Source: Oligoflexia bacterium (GTDB lineage: Bacteria; Bdellovibrionota_B; Oligoflexia; Oligoflexales; JAGOVF01). From it: a stretch of DNA of 60,895 nucleotides. How positions within the stretch are numbered: the stretch's first letter is position 1; each line of letters opens with the position of its first letter. The notes under the pieces were generated by a model, which saw only the letters and a list, made by a program, of their open reading frames with translations, did no database searches and was not told the DNA's origin. Location: the NCBI GenBank assembly GCA_030432875.1, contig JAUILP010000014.1, forward strand, positions 1 to 60,895, written 5' to 3'. This document shows positions 35,564-44,741 of the stretch, piece by piece. The position numbers were made by a program, and so were the translations under genes.

Positions 35564-36280
35564 TTATAAAACGCGTTCAATTATGCTGTAGTTAGCATGC
35601 TCAGCCGTTTTATCCCGACGGTAAGAATACCAAGTACTTTTTTCACAATAGGTACAATCAGTAGAAACGAGAATATGTGCGGGTTTTAGTCCGAGTCTTA
35701 CTAATTCCAAACTGGCGGCTAATGATAGATCAAGATGAAATTTGTCTCCTACACCTCGAGAAAGGCAAAAATACCGCTCTTCCTTACTAAGGGTCAAGCC
35801 ATCACTAAAAAACGCTGAAACAACATCAGTACCGACTTCAAAATGTTTTGCACACAGGGTAGGACCGATGACCGCCGTCAGCTCGGATACCGAAGACACC
35901 GTTAGATTTACCTTTTTTACACTCTCTTTAATAATACCAGCACATAAGCCGCGCCACCCTGCGTGGATAGCCATAACAACATTTTGAGAAAACAATAATA
36001 TAGGAATGCAATCAGCAGTTCGCACGGCAATAGGCAGACTGGACCGACATGTATACAGAGCATCACCGCATTCGTTGGTTTTAAAATTAGGGGCATCAGC
36101 ACTAAGGACATCTATCCCGTGAACTTGTTTCATGCTCACTATTTGTGCTGATAAACTGGTATATGGATCTAGTTTACCCCTAAAGGTTATAGAAATATTT
36201 TTTTGGAGACAAATTTTACGCTCTAAGTCCTGTTGCGACAAAAAAACTATATCTTGTAAAGCACTAAATATATTTGCCAT
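35564..36280 (-). CDS. pgeF: Purine nucleoside phosphorylase/laccase-domain protein YfiH (PgeF)
   Basis: 238 residues of the YfiH/DUF152 family. Metal-site residues His54 (KQVHGIDV), Cys91 (TADCIPIL) and His106 (AIHAGWRG) are present, plus the C-terminal DCTYC...WYSYRRD block. Family members bind zinc, cleave purine nucleosides, and in some bacteria hydrolyse mis-incorporated muropeptide residues (PgeF). It starts 3 bases after htrA, the last gene of the minus-strand operon. Confidence 0.9.
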   Translation of the reverse strand: MANIFSALQDIVFLSQQDLERKICLQKNISITFRGKLDPYTSLSAQIVSMKQVHGIDVLSADAPNFKTNECGDALYTCRSSLPIAVRTADCIPILLFSQNVVMAIHAGWRGLCAGIIKESVKKVNLTVSSVSELTAVIGPTLCAKHFEVGTDVVSAFFSDGLTLSKEERYFCLSRGVGDKFHLDLSLAASLELVRLGLKPAHILVSTDCTYCEKSTWYSYRRDKTAEHANYSIIERVL

Positions 36281-36283
36281 AAA

Positions 36284-37843
36284 TTACCCAGAATAAGGTA
36301 AAAAGAAAATACTACCACTGCGGTATATTTTAAGAACAAAACGCTGATGTTTGCCAAGAAGAATCTGAAGTTGATCTACACTTCTTAAAGATTCGTCATT
36401 AAAGCTGGTAATAATATCGCCTTCTTTTAACCCCATACGTTCTGCGGGGGATCCATTAAGAATTTGTTTTACAAATAATCCGTAAGGGATCTTTCGCGCG
36501 GGATTGCCACGCAAATTTTTAGGTTTGGGAACGACCAAAAATCCAAATTTTTTAGCAAATTGATCGAGTTTATTCTCCATCGCGAGAATCATACTTTCTT
36601 CTTCAGGCCACTCACTTAAAGGAACGGACATATTTATAACTTTTTTACGACGCACAAACTTAAGGAGCACCTGACTTCCAGGTGATAATTGGGAAAGGAG
36701 ACTAAAAAAAGTATTTTCATCTGGCGTACTTTTGCCATTGACACTCACGATTACGTCTCCAATATTTATCTTGATTTTATAAGCAGGACTATCTCTAGCA
36801 ATATCCTGAACTAAGACACCCGATATCTTGGGGCTTAGATTTAGGAGCTCTCTTAACTCTTGATCAAGCTTTTGGACATTGACGCCTAAAAAACCACGAT
36901 GCACCCTACCGTCCCGAATGATTTCCTCTATTACCTTTGCGGCTAAAGTAGAAGGGATAGCAAAACTTATACCGCTAGAGCCACCTGAACGAGTAAAAAT
37001 CGCGGTATTGATACCAATGGCACGGCCATACATATTGAGAAGTGGTCCCCCACTATTGCCAGGGTTAACGGCAGCATCAGTTTGTAAAAAATCTCCCACC
37101 CGGGTTATTTGTAAGTTTCCTCTGCCAATAGCAGAAATAATTCCCAGCGATAAGCTACCTTCTAAGCCAAAAGGAGAGCCTGCCACCATAACTAATTCGC
37201 CTTCATGAGTATTTTTTAAGTCATCAAGGATCAGGTGATCAAGATTACTGCGATCAAAATTTTTGTTGATAATTTTTAGCACGACAAGATCAGCATGCAC
37301 ATCTTTACCGATAAGCCGAGCATCTTCAACGCTATCGTTAGCTAAGCGCAGGGAAATGACTTCTGCATTTTTGATAACATGATAATTAGTCACCACGTAG
37401 CCAGCATCAACATCGATAAAAAAACCAGACCCCATACCAAAGGGCTTTACCGGCTCTGGAAAATTTTCTTGAAATTCAGGCGGAGTTTGAAAATTATTTC
37501 TATTACGAAAAAGTTCATAGGGATCAATCGCCCCTAAGGGACGCCCATCTATCCTTTTGCTAACGGAAACAAATACAACAGCTCTCTTTGCTGATTTTGC
37601 GAGTTCAGCCAAGGCCTGCGAATAAATTTGAAGCGGCTTTAATAGTTCCTTTTGCACAGGATTTTTGTTTTCTTGCGGCAGAATAAAACGGGCTCCAGCG
37701 AAAACATAGGTTGCCCCAATTAAGGTCAGTATGCAGGAAAACATAAGGTACTTTAGCACTTTAACAACAAAAGACACAATACCGGGAGGGAATGTTTTGA
37801 GTTTGCTCCCGTAATCACGGGCAACTATTTGAACACAAGGCAT
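36284..37843 (-). CDS. HtrA/DegP-family serine protease with two PDZ domains
   Basis: 519 residues. N-terminal cytoplasmic tail and signal anchor (about 28-50), then a trypsin-like domain with triad His155 (TNYHVIK), Asp185 (HADLVVL) and Ser264 (NPGNSGGPL). Two PDZ domains follow (about 315-400 and 445-519), the first with FLGVNVQKL and SPAYKIKINIGDVI, the second with SPAERMGLKEGDIITSFN. Periplasmic quality-control protease, probably membrane-anchored because no signal-peptidase site is clear. It is between aroC (76-base gap) and pgeF. Confidence 0.92.
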   Translation of the reverse strand: MPCVQIVARDYGSKLKTFPPGIVSFVVKVLKYLMFSCILTLIGATYVFAGARFILPQENKNPVQKELLKPLQIYSQALAELAKSAKRAVVFVSVSKRIDGRPLGAIDPYELFRNRNNFQTPPEFQENFPEPVKPFGMGSGFFIDVDAGYVVTNYHVIKNAEVISLRLANDSVEDARLIGKDVHADLVVLKIINKNFDRSNLDHLILDDLKNTHEGELVMVAGSPFGLEGSLSLGIISAIGRGNLQITRVGDFLQTDAAVNPGNSGGPLLNMYGRAIGINTAIFTRSGGSSGISFAIPSTLAAKVIEEIIRDGRVHRGFLGVNVQKLDQELRELLNLSPKISGVLVQDIARDSPAYKIKINIGDVIVSVNGKSTPDENTFFSLLSQLSPGSQVLLKFVRRKKVINMSVPLSEWPEEESMILAMENKLDQFAKKFGFLVVPKPKNLRGNPARKIPYGLFVKQILNGSPAERMGLKEGDIITSFNDESLRSVDQLQILLGKHQRFVLKIYRSGSIFFLPYSG

Positions 37844-37919
37844 AGTGATTTTCCTTAAAAGCTACTGAGAATTTAGAATTTCAAAACATCACAAAAGTTT
37901 TCTCACAAGGTACCATTCC

Positions 37920-39080
37920 TCAGCTAATATCTTTTTTTGCTTTTCTTGCTTTTTTCTGTCGTAATTTAGCGTTCAGTTCCTGCACCTGATTTATCAGAAT
38001 TTTTTGCCTGAGATAGTGTTCCATAATGACCAGGATACTCATAGCCTCGACAATCGGTACTGCCCTAGGCAGCACACAGGGGTCATGGCGTCCTGATTTA
38101 GGTTTAAAGGAAACATTTTTTCCCAAGGCATTAACTGTTTTTTGTTCTTTAAAAATAGTCGCCGGAGGCTTAAACCCCACCCTAAAATAAATTGGTTCAC
38201 CATTTGATATACCACCTTGCACGCCGCCTGAGTGGTTGGTAAGTGTTGTCACCTGTTTATTTTTAGCTAGAAAACAGTCATTATGCTCTGATCCGAGCAT
38301 CCTTCCCCCGGCGAAGCCAGAACCGATTGCGAACGCTTTTGTTGCCGGAATACTCATCATGGCCTTTGCCAAATCAGCTTCAAGCTTGTCAAAAACGGGA
38401 TCACCCAGTCCTTCGGGCACTCCCTGGATATAGCAGTAAATACTGCCGCCAAGACTATCCCCTTGGCTTTTGACTTTAGCGATAAGCAGTTCTGCTTGCC
38501 GCGAAACTCTGGGGTCAGGACAGCGGATGATGCTTTTATCTACCTTATCTCTGGTCATTTTTTCTGGTGTTTTACTAGAGGCATCGAGATCATGAATGCT
38601 GTCCACCCAAGCGACAACAGAAAAATCCGGCCAAACTTGACTCAGGATTTGCTCAGCAAATGCTCCTGCGGCTACGCGGGCTAAGGTTTCTCTAGCGCTT
38701 GCACGTCCGCCACCAGATGTCTGTTTAATGCCAAATTTTTTATAGGTGGTATAATCAGCATGAGAGGGACGAAAGACCTCTAATATATCCTGGTAATCTC
38801 TAGGACGGCTATCGTGATTTAGCACCATAAGCGTAACGGGTGTCCCCAAAGTCACACTATCCGTATTTAATCCGGAGAGTATTTGGATCTGATCACCCTC
38901 TTTTCGAGGACTCGAAAGATGACTTTGTCCTGGACGCCTGCGGTCTAATGCTTTTTGAATTTTTTCTTTGTCAATACGGAACCCGGGCGGGACGCCGTCT
39001 ATCACGGCACCCAAGGCGACGCCATGGGATTCTCCAAAGGTTGTGACATTAAATACATTTCCAAATCGATTGCCTGGCAC
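37920..39080 (-). CDS. aroC: Chorismate synthase
   Basis: 386 residues. Converts 5-enolpyruvylshikimate-3-phosphate to chorismate, using reduced FMN. Signatures GNVFNVTTFGESHG, RRRPGQS, TSGGGRASARET and SGRHDPCVLPRAVPIVEAM are present, along with the invariant histidines. GTG start with AGAGGT upstream. The C-terminus has a lysine-rich tail beyond the core. It is 38 bases downstream of the peptidase/barrel gene in a mixed envelope and core-metabolism operon. Confidence 0.96.
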   Translation of the reverse strand: MPGNRFGNVFNVTTFGESHGVALGAVIDGVPPGFRIDKEKIQKALDRRRPGQSHLSSPRKEGDQIQILSGLNTDSVTLGTPVTLMVLNHDSRPRDYQDILEVFRPSHADYTTYKKFGIKQTSGGGRASARETLARVAAGAFAEQILSQVWPDFSVVAWVDSIHDLDASSKTPEKMTRDKVDKSIIRCPDPRVSRQAELLIAKVKSQGDSLGGSIYCYIQGVPEGLGDPVFDKLEADLAKAMMSIPATKAFAIGSGFAGGRMLGSEHNDCFLAKNKQVTTLTNHSGGVQGGISNGEPIYFRVGFKPPATIFKEQKTVNALGKNVSFKPKSGRHDPCVLPRAVPIVEAMSILVIMEHYLRQKILINQVQELNAKLRQKKARKAKKDIS

Positions 39081-39118
39081 AAAGCACCTCTTCTATGCAT
39101 AAAAAGAAAAAAAATTGA

Positions 39119-42100
39119 CTAAAATAAGGCATCAAACCCAAATTTAACGTAAGCGTCATAACTATGGCCCATGACTTTACCCGCGCCGATCCCCGCGTTA
39201 AGACGCACGCCTTTATTTTCAAATTGAAGGTCAATATTGTGACCATGAGCAGGAATCAATTTTTCTCGACTTGGAGGATAACGCTGATACCAAGCAGCCC
39301 CATAATTGTAAAAATTACTTAAATCCAGTCGCTCAAGATAAAACAGCCAAATTTGCTTATCAATATCCGGCACAAGCGGAATCACCCAGTTAGCTTTAAA
39401 GCGCGCCTGTGTGTCACCGAAGACGCTACTAAATAAATAGGCAGGATCTGTTAGGGCAAAAGAATTTTGTGTGAGACCGCCACCACTTCCTGGAATAAAA
39501 GTTTTGAGTGGTTGATAAATTTGGCGCAAATTGCGCATTTTACTTCCACGCGTACGTGCTGCTTCTACTCCAAGAGAAATATCTGATGCCCAAAAGGGCA
39601 GCTTATATTTAACAGTAATATTCGATGCGGCTTCATTATAGTCAAAGTTTTTGCCGATAACGCCAGGAGTAAAAGAACCTGTCAAACCAAGGCCGATATT
39701 AAACCTTTTCCAAGATTTGCTTATACCTAACGACATCCCAACGAGGAGCAATGCTCCTTGCCGCACGGGAACGTCGCTCCCAATATAAGGCGTCAAATAA
39801 GAGTAACGCAGGTTAGGCTGAAGGTTAATGCCAACCCCCGCGAGGGAGGAATCGAGCGACACGTTAAGAGTGGCACCTTTTTCATCATAGTAAAGCATTT
39901 TTGACGTTCTTGTGCTGGGAAAATAGCGATTGCCGTTATAGGTTTGCTGACGGAACAGGGAAAAATCAATAGTTGGTCGGTAGCGCGTCGAATTTAAAGA
40001 CAGAAAAGTCGCGGGATAGCGGCTATCAATTCCGTACAAAAGTGACAGCCGCAATGTCTCATTTTGCAAATCACTCATCAAAGGTATTGAAAAAATACCA
40101 TACTGAGTGCCAAGAGGGTCTTCGGCCCCGATCCATGGCAGGACTGCTATGCTTCGAGCACGCCAAGTAGTAGGACTTTCCTCAATGACGTCCGTGGATT
40201 TTATCTCTTGGTTTTCATAGTTTTTTTGATCCTCTTTTATATCATCCTTGAGTGCTTCGATTTCTCCCCGAGAAATTTTTGGTTCTTCCCATAGACTCGT
40301 GTACTTAAATGCATCCGCAATTTTATCTATCCCACGAATGCCAGCGAGCAGCGGAGACGTATGGCCAATAGAAGCGGTGCAACCAACAAGACCGTAATTT
40401 TTGGGGTTTATTTCTTTTATTGATCGACCATTTCCGTCTTTGATCAAAAGGGCGAGAATGGATTTATGGTCAAAGATATGCTCAATATGATCAGCAAAAT
40501 GAAGTTCCCCAAGACAGTTGCCCTGGCTATCAATTTTTCTGAGAACGCGGTAATTGCTTTTGCCAATAAGAAGCCAAATATCCGTGTCTAATTCCGCTAG
40601 ATCAAGAGGAGTACTAAGATCATCTAATGAAAAGCTTTGAAAATCCTGACCTGAGCGTTCAATGACGAGAATTTCGTAGAGATTTCCTTTGGCAGATTGC
40701 CGCGTTTTTTTAACCCACAATTTAGCGTCACCAGTTTTGCTGTAGTCCTCTTTAGCCCCTAGGAAACTAAAGCTATCCGGACTTTTTGCCTCAGCTATGC
40801 AGGTGAGCGATTTTTCAGAAATGAGTACGCCGGGGTATTTTTGCAAGGGATGGGGAAGAAAGCAAATCCTCATCGAATCCCCTTCATGCACCAGCAGGTA
40901 CAGAGTCTGGTTTACCACTTTCATATCCCAAATATCGCCTAAATTATCACTGATTCTTTCGGCGTTCCCACTGGCAATAATTTTTGAGAGGTAGTCGCTT
41001 TTAAGGCCTCCCCACTCAACCGTTTCAGCCTGAGTTACGATAAAATCTTCACCGACCTTAGCCCATAGAGAACTCGATAAATTAGAAGGAAATTCCTTGA
41101 TGAGCTTTGGTTCTAATTTGTTCACCCATCCTGTTTTAATGTCGACAGCTAAGGGATAAAGTCCAAATAGAGAATTGTGCGTGCCAAGTGTGACTAAACT
41201 GCCATAATACGACTTGGTGCGCGATCCACTTAGAGAAGTTAATCGCGGATCCTTTTGGAGGTGAAAAAAGCCCTGATGAGGAACGGCACTCCAGTGGTCT
41301 TTTGCTGCACGCTTGTAGCTTTCATAAAGCTCCTGAGTGCTCTTCTGCGTAAGCTGATCAAGGCTTGCGTCTAGTGGCATAAAGCCATTAAAAGGGATGC
41401 TCGCCCACGGCCACCACCAGGGCTGGGCATAACGATGAAAATCAGTAAGTATCGTGGGCAAATTTTCTGGTCCTGCTTGCGTCAGTATATAAGTCACAAA
41501 GGCACCAGAAATAGAGTAGCCTGATTCAAAAAAACCATATTTACCGTACAAGCTATGCAAACGGTCAAAACTTGGCCAATTTCCGCTTAAAGCGTAGTAT
41601 CTCTCCAAAGACCCCATGCGATCAGATCCCACAGAGCGGCTTAGGCTTTCCGCAAGCCCCTCTAACCACCATGCAGGCATCCAAGGCAAATAGATCAAAG
41701 AGCCAATAGGACCCAAAAAATTTTGAAGATGCTCATACATCGAAGTATGCACATATTCATGCATAAAAAGATCGCGGTCCCCCTGCCCTAGAGTTTGCAG
41801 CTCAATGGTATCGGTGACAAAATTGGCAAAGGAAGCATTGTCAGAACGGGCAGAACTAATAACACGCAAGGTCCTATCGCGTGGCTTTTGTAACCAGTGA
41901 TCTAGCACCGGTTTGGCGCGATTAAAAATAGAAAAAATAAATTTACCTTCATCAGGCGCCAATGTTTCGTAGTAAACCCTAAAATCCTTGTTGCTCAGCA
42001 AGCTATAGGAAATACTCCCCTGATTATAGCCAAAGCCTAAAGGCAGTGCCAAAGCGTTTCGGCCACCATGCCATAGCAAACTGGCAAGACCTAGGATTAA

Positions 42101-42142
42101 AATCAACCAAACCTTGTTACTTACCATTTTTAATAAATTCAT
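39119..42142 (-). CDS. Outer-membrane protein: gluzincin-like peptidase, propeller-like middle and C-terminal barrel
   Basis: 1007 residues. Signal peptide, then a peptidase-like domain with HEYVH at 128-132 and a following WWLEGLAES with Glu161, the HExxH plus distant Glu of gluzincin metalloproteases. The middle (about 290-640) has repeated short strand segments with Asp/Gly turns (GKVGEDFIV, LYLLVHEGDSM), as in TolB-type propellers. The end (about 680-1007) is a likely surface-antigen-type barrel with alternating aromatic strands and a terminal Phe (FGFDALF). The start overlaps the end of kdsB by 26 bases. Zinc chemistry and barrel are inferred. Confidence 0.72.
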   Translation of the reverse strand: MNLLKMVSNKVWLILILGLASLLWHGGRNALALPLGFGYNQGSISYSLLSNKDFRVYYETLAPDEGKFIFSIFNRAKPVLDHWLQKPRDRTLRVISSARSDNASFANFVTDTIELQTLGQGDRDLFMHEYVHTSMYEHLQNFLGPIGSLIYLPWMPAWWLEGLAESLSRSVGSDRMGSLERYYALSGNWPSFDRLHSLYGKYGFFESGYSISGAFVTYILTQAGPENLPTILTDFHRYAQPWWWPWASIPFNGFMPLDASLDQLTQKSTQELYESYKRAAKDHWSAVPHQGFFHLQKDPRLTSLSGSRTKSYYGSLVTLGTHNSLFGLYPLAVDIKTGWVNKLEPKLIKEFPSNLSSSLWAKVGEDFIVTQAETVEWGGLKSDYLSKIIASGNAERISDNLGDIWDMKVVNQTLYLLVHEGDSMRICFLPHPLQKYPGVLISEKSLTCIAEAKSPDSFSFLGAKEDYSKTGDAKLWVKKTRQSAKGNLYEILVIERSGQDFQSFSLDDLSTPLDLAELDTDIWLLIGKSNYRVLRKIDSQGNCLGELHFADHIEHIFDHKSILALLIKDGNGRSIKEINPKNYGLVGCTASIGHTSPLLAGIRGIDKIADAFKYTSLWEEPKISRGEIEALKDDIKEDQKNYENQEIKSTDVIEESPTTWRARSIAVLPWIGAEDPLGTQYGIFSIPLMSDLQNETLRLSLLYGIDSRYPATFLSLNSTRYRPTIDFSLFRQQTYNGNRYFPSTRTSKMLYYDEKGATLNVSLDSSLAGVGINLQPNLRYSYLTPYIGSDVPVRQGALLLVGMSLGISKSWKRFNIGLGLTGSFTPGVIGKNFDYNEAASNITVKYKLPFWASDISLGVEAARTRGSKMRNLRQIYQPLKTFIPGSGGGLTQNSFALTDPAYLFSSVFGDTQARFKANWVIPLVPDIDKQIWLFYLERLDLSNFYNYGAAWYQRYPPSREKLIPAHGHNIDLQFENKGVRLNAGIGAGKVMGHSYDAYVKFGFDALF

Positions 42143-42854
42143 GAAATTTTTTCACATCCTCTTCGGTGTCAATCCCAAGACTTGGCTGCGTGGCTTTATA
42201 TACTGATATAATAATACCCGCTTCTAGCGCACGAAGCTGTTCAAGTTTTTCAAATTTTTCGAGTTGCCCTATAGGAAGTTTACAGAATTTTTCTAAAATT
42301 GTTTTATTAAATGCGTAAATACCTTGGTGATGCCAAAATCCAGAAAAATCTTCTTCATCACGAAAATGGGGTATGGGCGCACGAGAAAAATAAAGCGCTT
42401 GATTCTGACTGCTTATAACAATTTTGACCGCATGGGGGGAAATAAAATCATTTTTATTGTGGGAAAAATACCCTAAAGTCGCCATTTGACCTTGGCTTTG
42501 TGAAAATTTTTCCATTAAATTAATAAGATCATCAGTGTTTATCCGCGGCTCATCTCCCTGCACGTTGAGAATAAAGGGACAATTTTCTTTTTGAGCCACT
42601 TCTTGAACCCGGTCTGTCCCACTCAGATGAGATGAAGAGGTCAACCGTGTGTCAAATTGAAATATTTTACCGGCAGACACTATTTCTTCGGCATCAGTAG
42701 CCACTAATACCTTAGCCCCTAAATCCCGAATCTTGGCAAGATTATCCCAAGTATGGGCTATAAGAGGCCTATCTCCTATCATGTATAGGGGTTTTCTAGG
42801 CAAACGGGTAGAACCTAATCGAGCTGGTATGACCACGAGCCAATTTTGCAACAT
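42117..42854 (-). CDS. kdsB: 3-deoxy-manno-octulosonate cytidylyltransferase (CMP-Kdo synthetase)
   Basis: 245 residues. Activates Kdo with CTP for lipopolysaccharide inner core. Hallmarks VVIPARLGSTRLPRKPL, VLVATDAEEI, HLSGTDRVQEVA, ILNVQGDEP and the C-terminal GIDTEEDVKKF are all seen; the magnesium-binding aspartates are in VQGDEP and GIDTEED. First gene of the minus-strand operon; its stop lies inside the start of the barrel/peptidase gene. It shows that the organism makes Kdo-containing LPS. Confidence 0.96.
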   Translation of the reverse strand: MLQNWLVVIPARLGSTRLPRKPLYMIGDRPLIAHTWDNLAKIRDLGAKVLVATDAEEIVSAGKIFQFDTRLTSSSHLSGTDRVQEVAQKENCPFILNVQGDEPRINTDDLINLMEKFSQSQGQMATLGYFSHNKNDFISPHAVKIVISSQNQALYFSRAPIPHFRDEEDFSGFWHHQGIYAFNKTILEKFCKLPIGQLEKFEKLEQLRALEAGIIISVYKATQPSLGIDTEEDVKKFHEFIKNGK

Positions 42855-42959
42855 AATATTTACCCTTAAAAGTTTTAAAAATTGTTAAAGCCGTTATATA
42901 ATTTAAAATAAGTAATATCTTTTAATTATTCATCCTTTTTTTATAGAGGGCAGAGCATA

Positions 42960-43439
42960 ATGACTCTAGCAATAGATAAAGGGGTACGTTTTGAACCCAG
43001 TAAAAGAGAGTTATACTTAGCGACTTTTATTCCTAAAAGTGATGTTATTTATCGTTTTTCCTTTGTTTTGACTCTCAATATGAAGGCAGCAAGCCAATTA
43101 ACAGAGTGGGTTTTTTTAGAGCTGAGCCAAGAGGTTCAAACCAATAAAAATGGCCTGGTGGATCTAACGGAACGAAATTCTGAAGAGGATATTTTCGCCT
43201 TTCTATCTGGCGTTATTTGGCATCTATATGAAAAAATGAAATCGAAGCGTAGCATTTCCCCGGATAGCCTCCCTCTCGTAAAGATTCTAGCAGAACTCGA
43301 CGACAAGGAGCGCTTTATTTTAATGGCAAGTGATATTTTTGAATTAAAAATTCCTCTTATCACCAAAATCCTAAAGTCCGATGATAATGTAGTGAAGAAA
43401 AAATTGTTAAAATGCCGTGAGCATTTGCTGGTAGGCTAA
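42960..43439 (+). CDS. ECF sigma factor-like protein (diverged)
   Basis: 159 residues, cytoplasmic. Residues about 105-155 (LAELDDKERFILMAS...FELKIPLITKILKSDDNVVKKKLLKCREHLL) look like region 4 of an extracytoplasmic-function sigma factor, with the DE-RF-L start and basic recognition helix. The N-terminal part corresponds in size to region 2 but its sequence is far from typical. It is followed after 38 bases by a single-pass membrane protein, the usual arrangement for a sigma/anti-sigma pair. AGAGGG precedes the ATG. The sigma role is inference. Confidence 0.55.
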   Translation: MTLAIDKGVRFEPSKRELYLATFIPKSDVIYRFSFVLTLNMKAASQLTEWVFLELSQEVQTNKNGLVDLTERNSEEDIFAFLSGVIWHLYEKMKSKRSISPDSLPLVKILAELDDKERFILMASDIFELKIPLITKILKSDDNVVKKKLLKCREHLLVG

Positions 43440-43477
43440 ATAAAAATTATTTTGGCACATATTGGGGGTCGTATTTT

Positions 43478-44338
43478 ATGGCAGAAAAAAGCACTGTTTT
43501 AAGTGATAAGCAGTTTTTATTATCTTTTATGGGCGAATATGCTAATGACCAATTAGAAGGCGATGCTAAACGCAAATATGAAACGCTTCTCAATTCTGAG
43601 GAGCATAAAATTTTACTTGAAGAATACCAGCAAAAGCTAGGTCAGCTGCAATTAGGTCTCCAGGCGATATACTGTGACGATGGTTTCTTAACGAGGCTCA
43701 GAAGCTTTGTCGTCGATCCTGATGTGGTTGCCCATGAAGCTGATGAGGATTTGCAGAAACTGGGGTTTGTTGAGCTCCTACTCAATTTAAAAAACCGTTT
43801 TTTAATTATTCTTTTGGCCGGACTTTTTATTTTTGGCCTTGTTAAACTACTATCTAACGGGCGCCCCCCTGATTTCAATGTTTTACAGGCCGTTCACTAT
43901 GAAGCCTTAGCGATGATCAGTGATGGAGAAGAGCGACTTAGCTTACCCACAAGCGACCAGGGGGAAATAGAGCAGTTTTTTAGTGTTAAAAAAGGGCTTG
44001 GCTATAGACCTTTGTCTTTAAAAAAACCTATAACAGGCTATGCATTTGACGGCGGGAGTTATATTGATTATGACAATAACTCTATGTCCGTTATCCAGCT
44101 TTCCAAAAAAATTGCCAACGAGAAAGACTATTTGTTTATATTTTCTACAAAAGGAACATTGACAGATCTCACCAATTCACGTTTGGGAAATTTAAGTGAT
44201 GGGTTTTCTTACCAAGCTTATTCGACCGAAGCCTTTAATATTGTATCTTGGCAAGCTGATCCAAATACATTAGGTATTATCGTTGGCCGGGCGGCAGGAG
44301 AAACCCTAGCAACTTGGGCACGGGAGTATGTTAAGTAG
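43478..44338 (+). CDS. Single-pass membrane anti-sigma-like protein
   Basis: 286 residues. Cytosolic N-terminal 110 residues include an anti-sigma-like helical start (FLLSFMGEYANDQLEGDAKRKYETLL), followed by one transmembrane helix (FLIILLAGLFIFGLVKLL, about 109-127) and a periplasmic domain of about 155 residues. No zinc-binding HCC motif is present. The C-terminal domain (ITGYAFDGGSYIDYD, FNIVSWQADPNTLGIIVGRA) resembles the sensor part of FecR-less anti-sigma proteins. Next to the sigma-like gene, so it probably restrains it until an envelope signal arrives. Confidence 0.55.
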   Translation: MAEKSTVLSDKQFLLSFMGEYANDQLEGDAKRKYETLLNSEEHKILLEEYQQKLGQLQLGLQAIYCDDGFLTRLRSFVVDPDVVAHEADEDLQKLGFVELLLNLKNRFLIILLAGLFIFGLVKLLSNGRPPDFNVLQAVHYEALAMISDGEERLSLPTSDQGEIEQFFSVKKGLGYRPLSLKKPITGYAFDGGSYIDYDNNSMSVIQLSKKIANEKDYLFIFSTKGTLTDLTNSRLGNLSDGFSYQAYSTEAFNIVSWQADPNTLGIIVGRAAGETLATWAREYVK

Positions 44339-44361
44339 CCACAAGCCATAAAATTTTTATA

Positions 44362-44463
44362 TTGGCCTCTAATGCAGCTAAAAAACCTAAAACTAAAGTC
44401 AAAAAAGCTAAACCACGAGAGCTCAATAAGTCAGATATAGATTTTTCCAAATTAACTGATTAG
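44362..44463 (+). CDS. Possible 33-residue basic peptide
   Basis: A TTG-initiated frame encodes a lysine/alanine-rich start (AAKKPKTKVKKAKP) and an acidic end (SDIDFSKLTD). The composition is protein-like, but no ribosome site precedes it. It lies in the 403-base gap after the anti-sigma-like gene. It could be the tail of a decayed gene. The rest of the gap, 44464-44741, shows nothing recognisable. Confidence 0.2.
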   Translation: MASNAAKKPKTKVKKAKPRELNKSDIDFSKLTD

Positions 44464-44741
44464 CTGTTATTTCATGAAATTGCTTTAGTTAAGCCACTCG
44501 TGAAATGCAATGATAGTGCCATATCTCCAAGGTCGTAAAAAGTAGATGCAATTTGGCTATTTTCCTAAGATATTAGGTTTTTTGAAGCCAACCCCGCAGA
44601 AAAATCATATCTGTATAACCCTTTAAAATAAGGGAAAGTAACTAATTTTCTTTTGAATAGTCAAAACTAAAGGACTTAGCCATTTACCATGAAGCACTAT
44701 ATAATAGATAAAAATCCTCTTTTAACAATGGACATAACTCT

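Noticed and set aside
42369..42382. GGGGTATGGGCG, part of the core of the dispersed repeat, inside kdsB
   Set aside because: It lies in conserved coding sequence (the RAPIPHF region) and the surrounding bases do not match the repeat, so it is chance.
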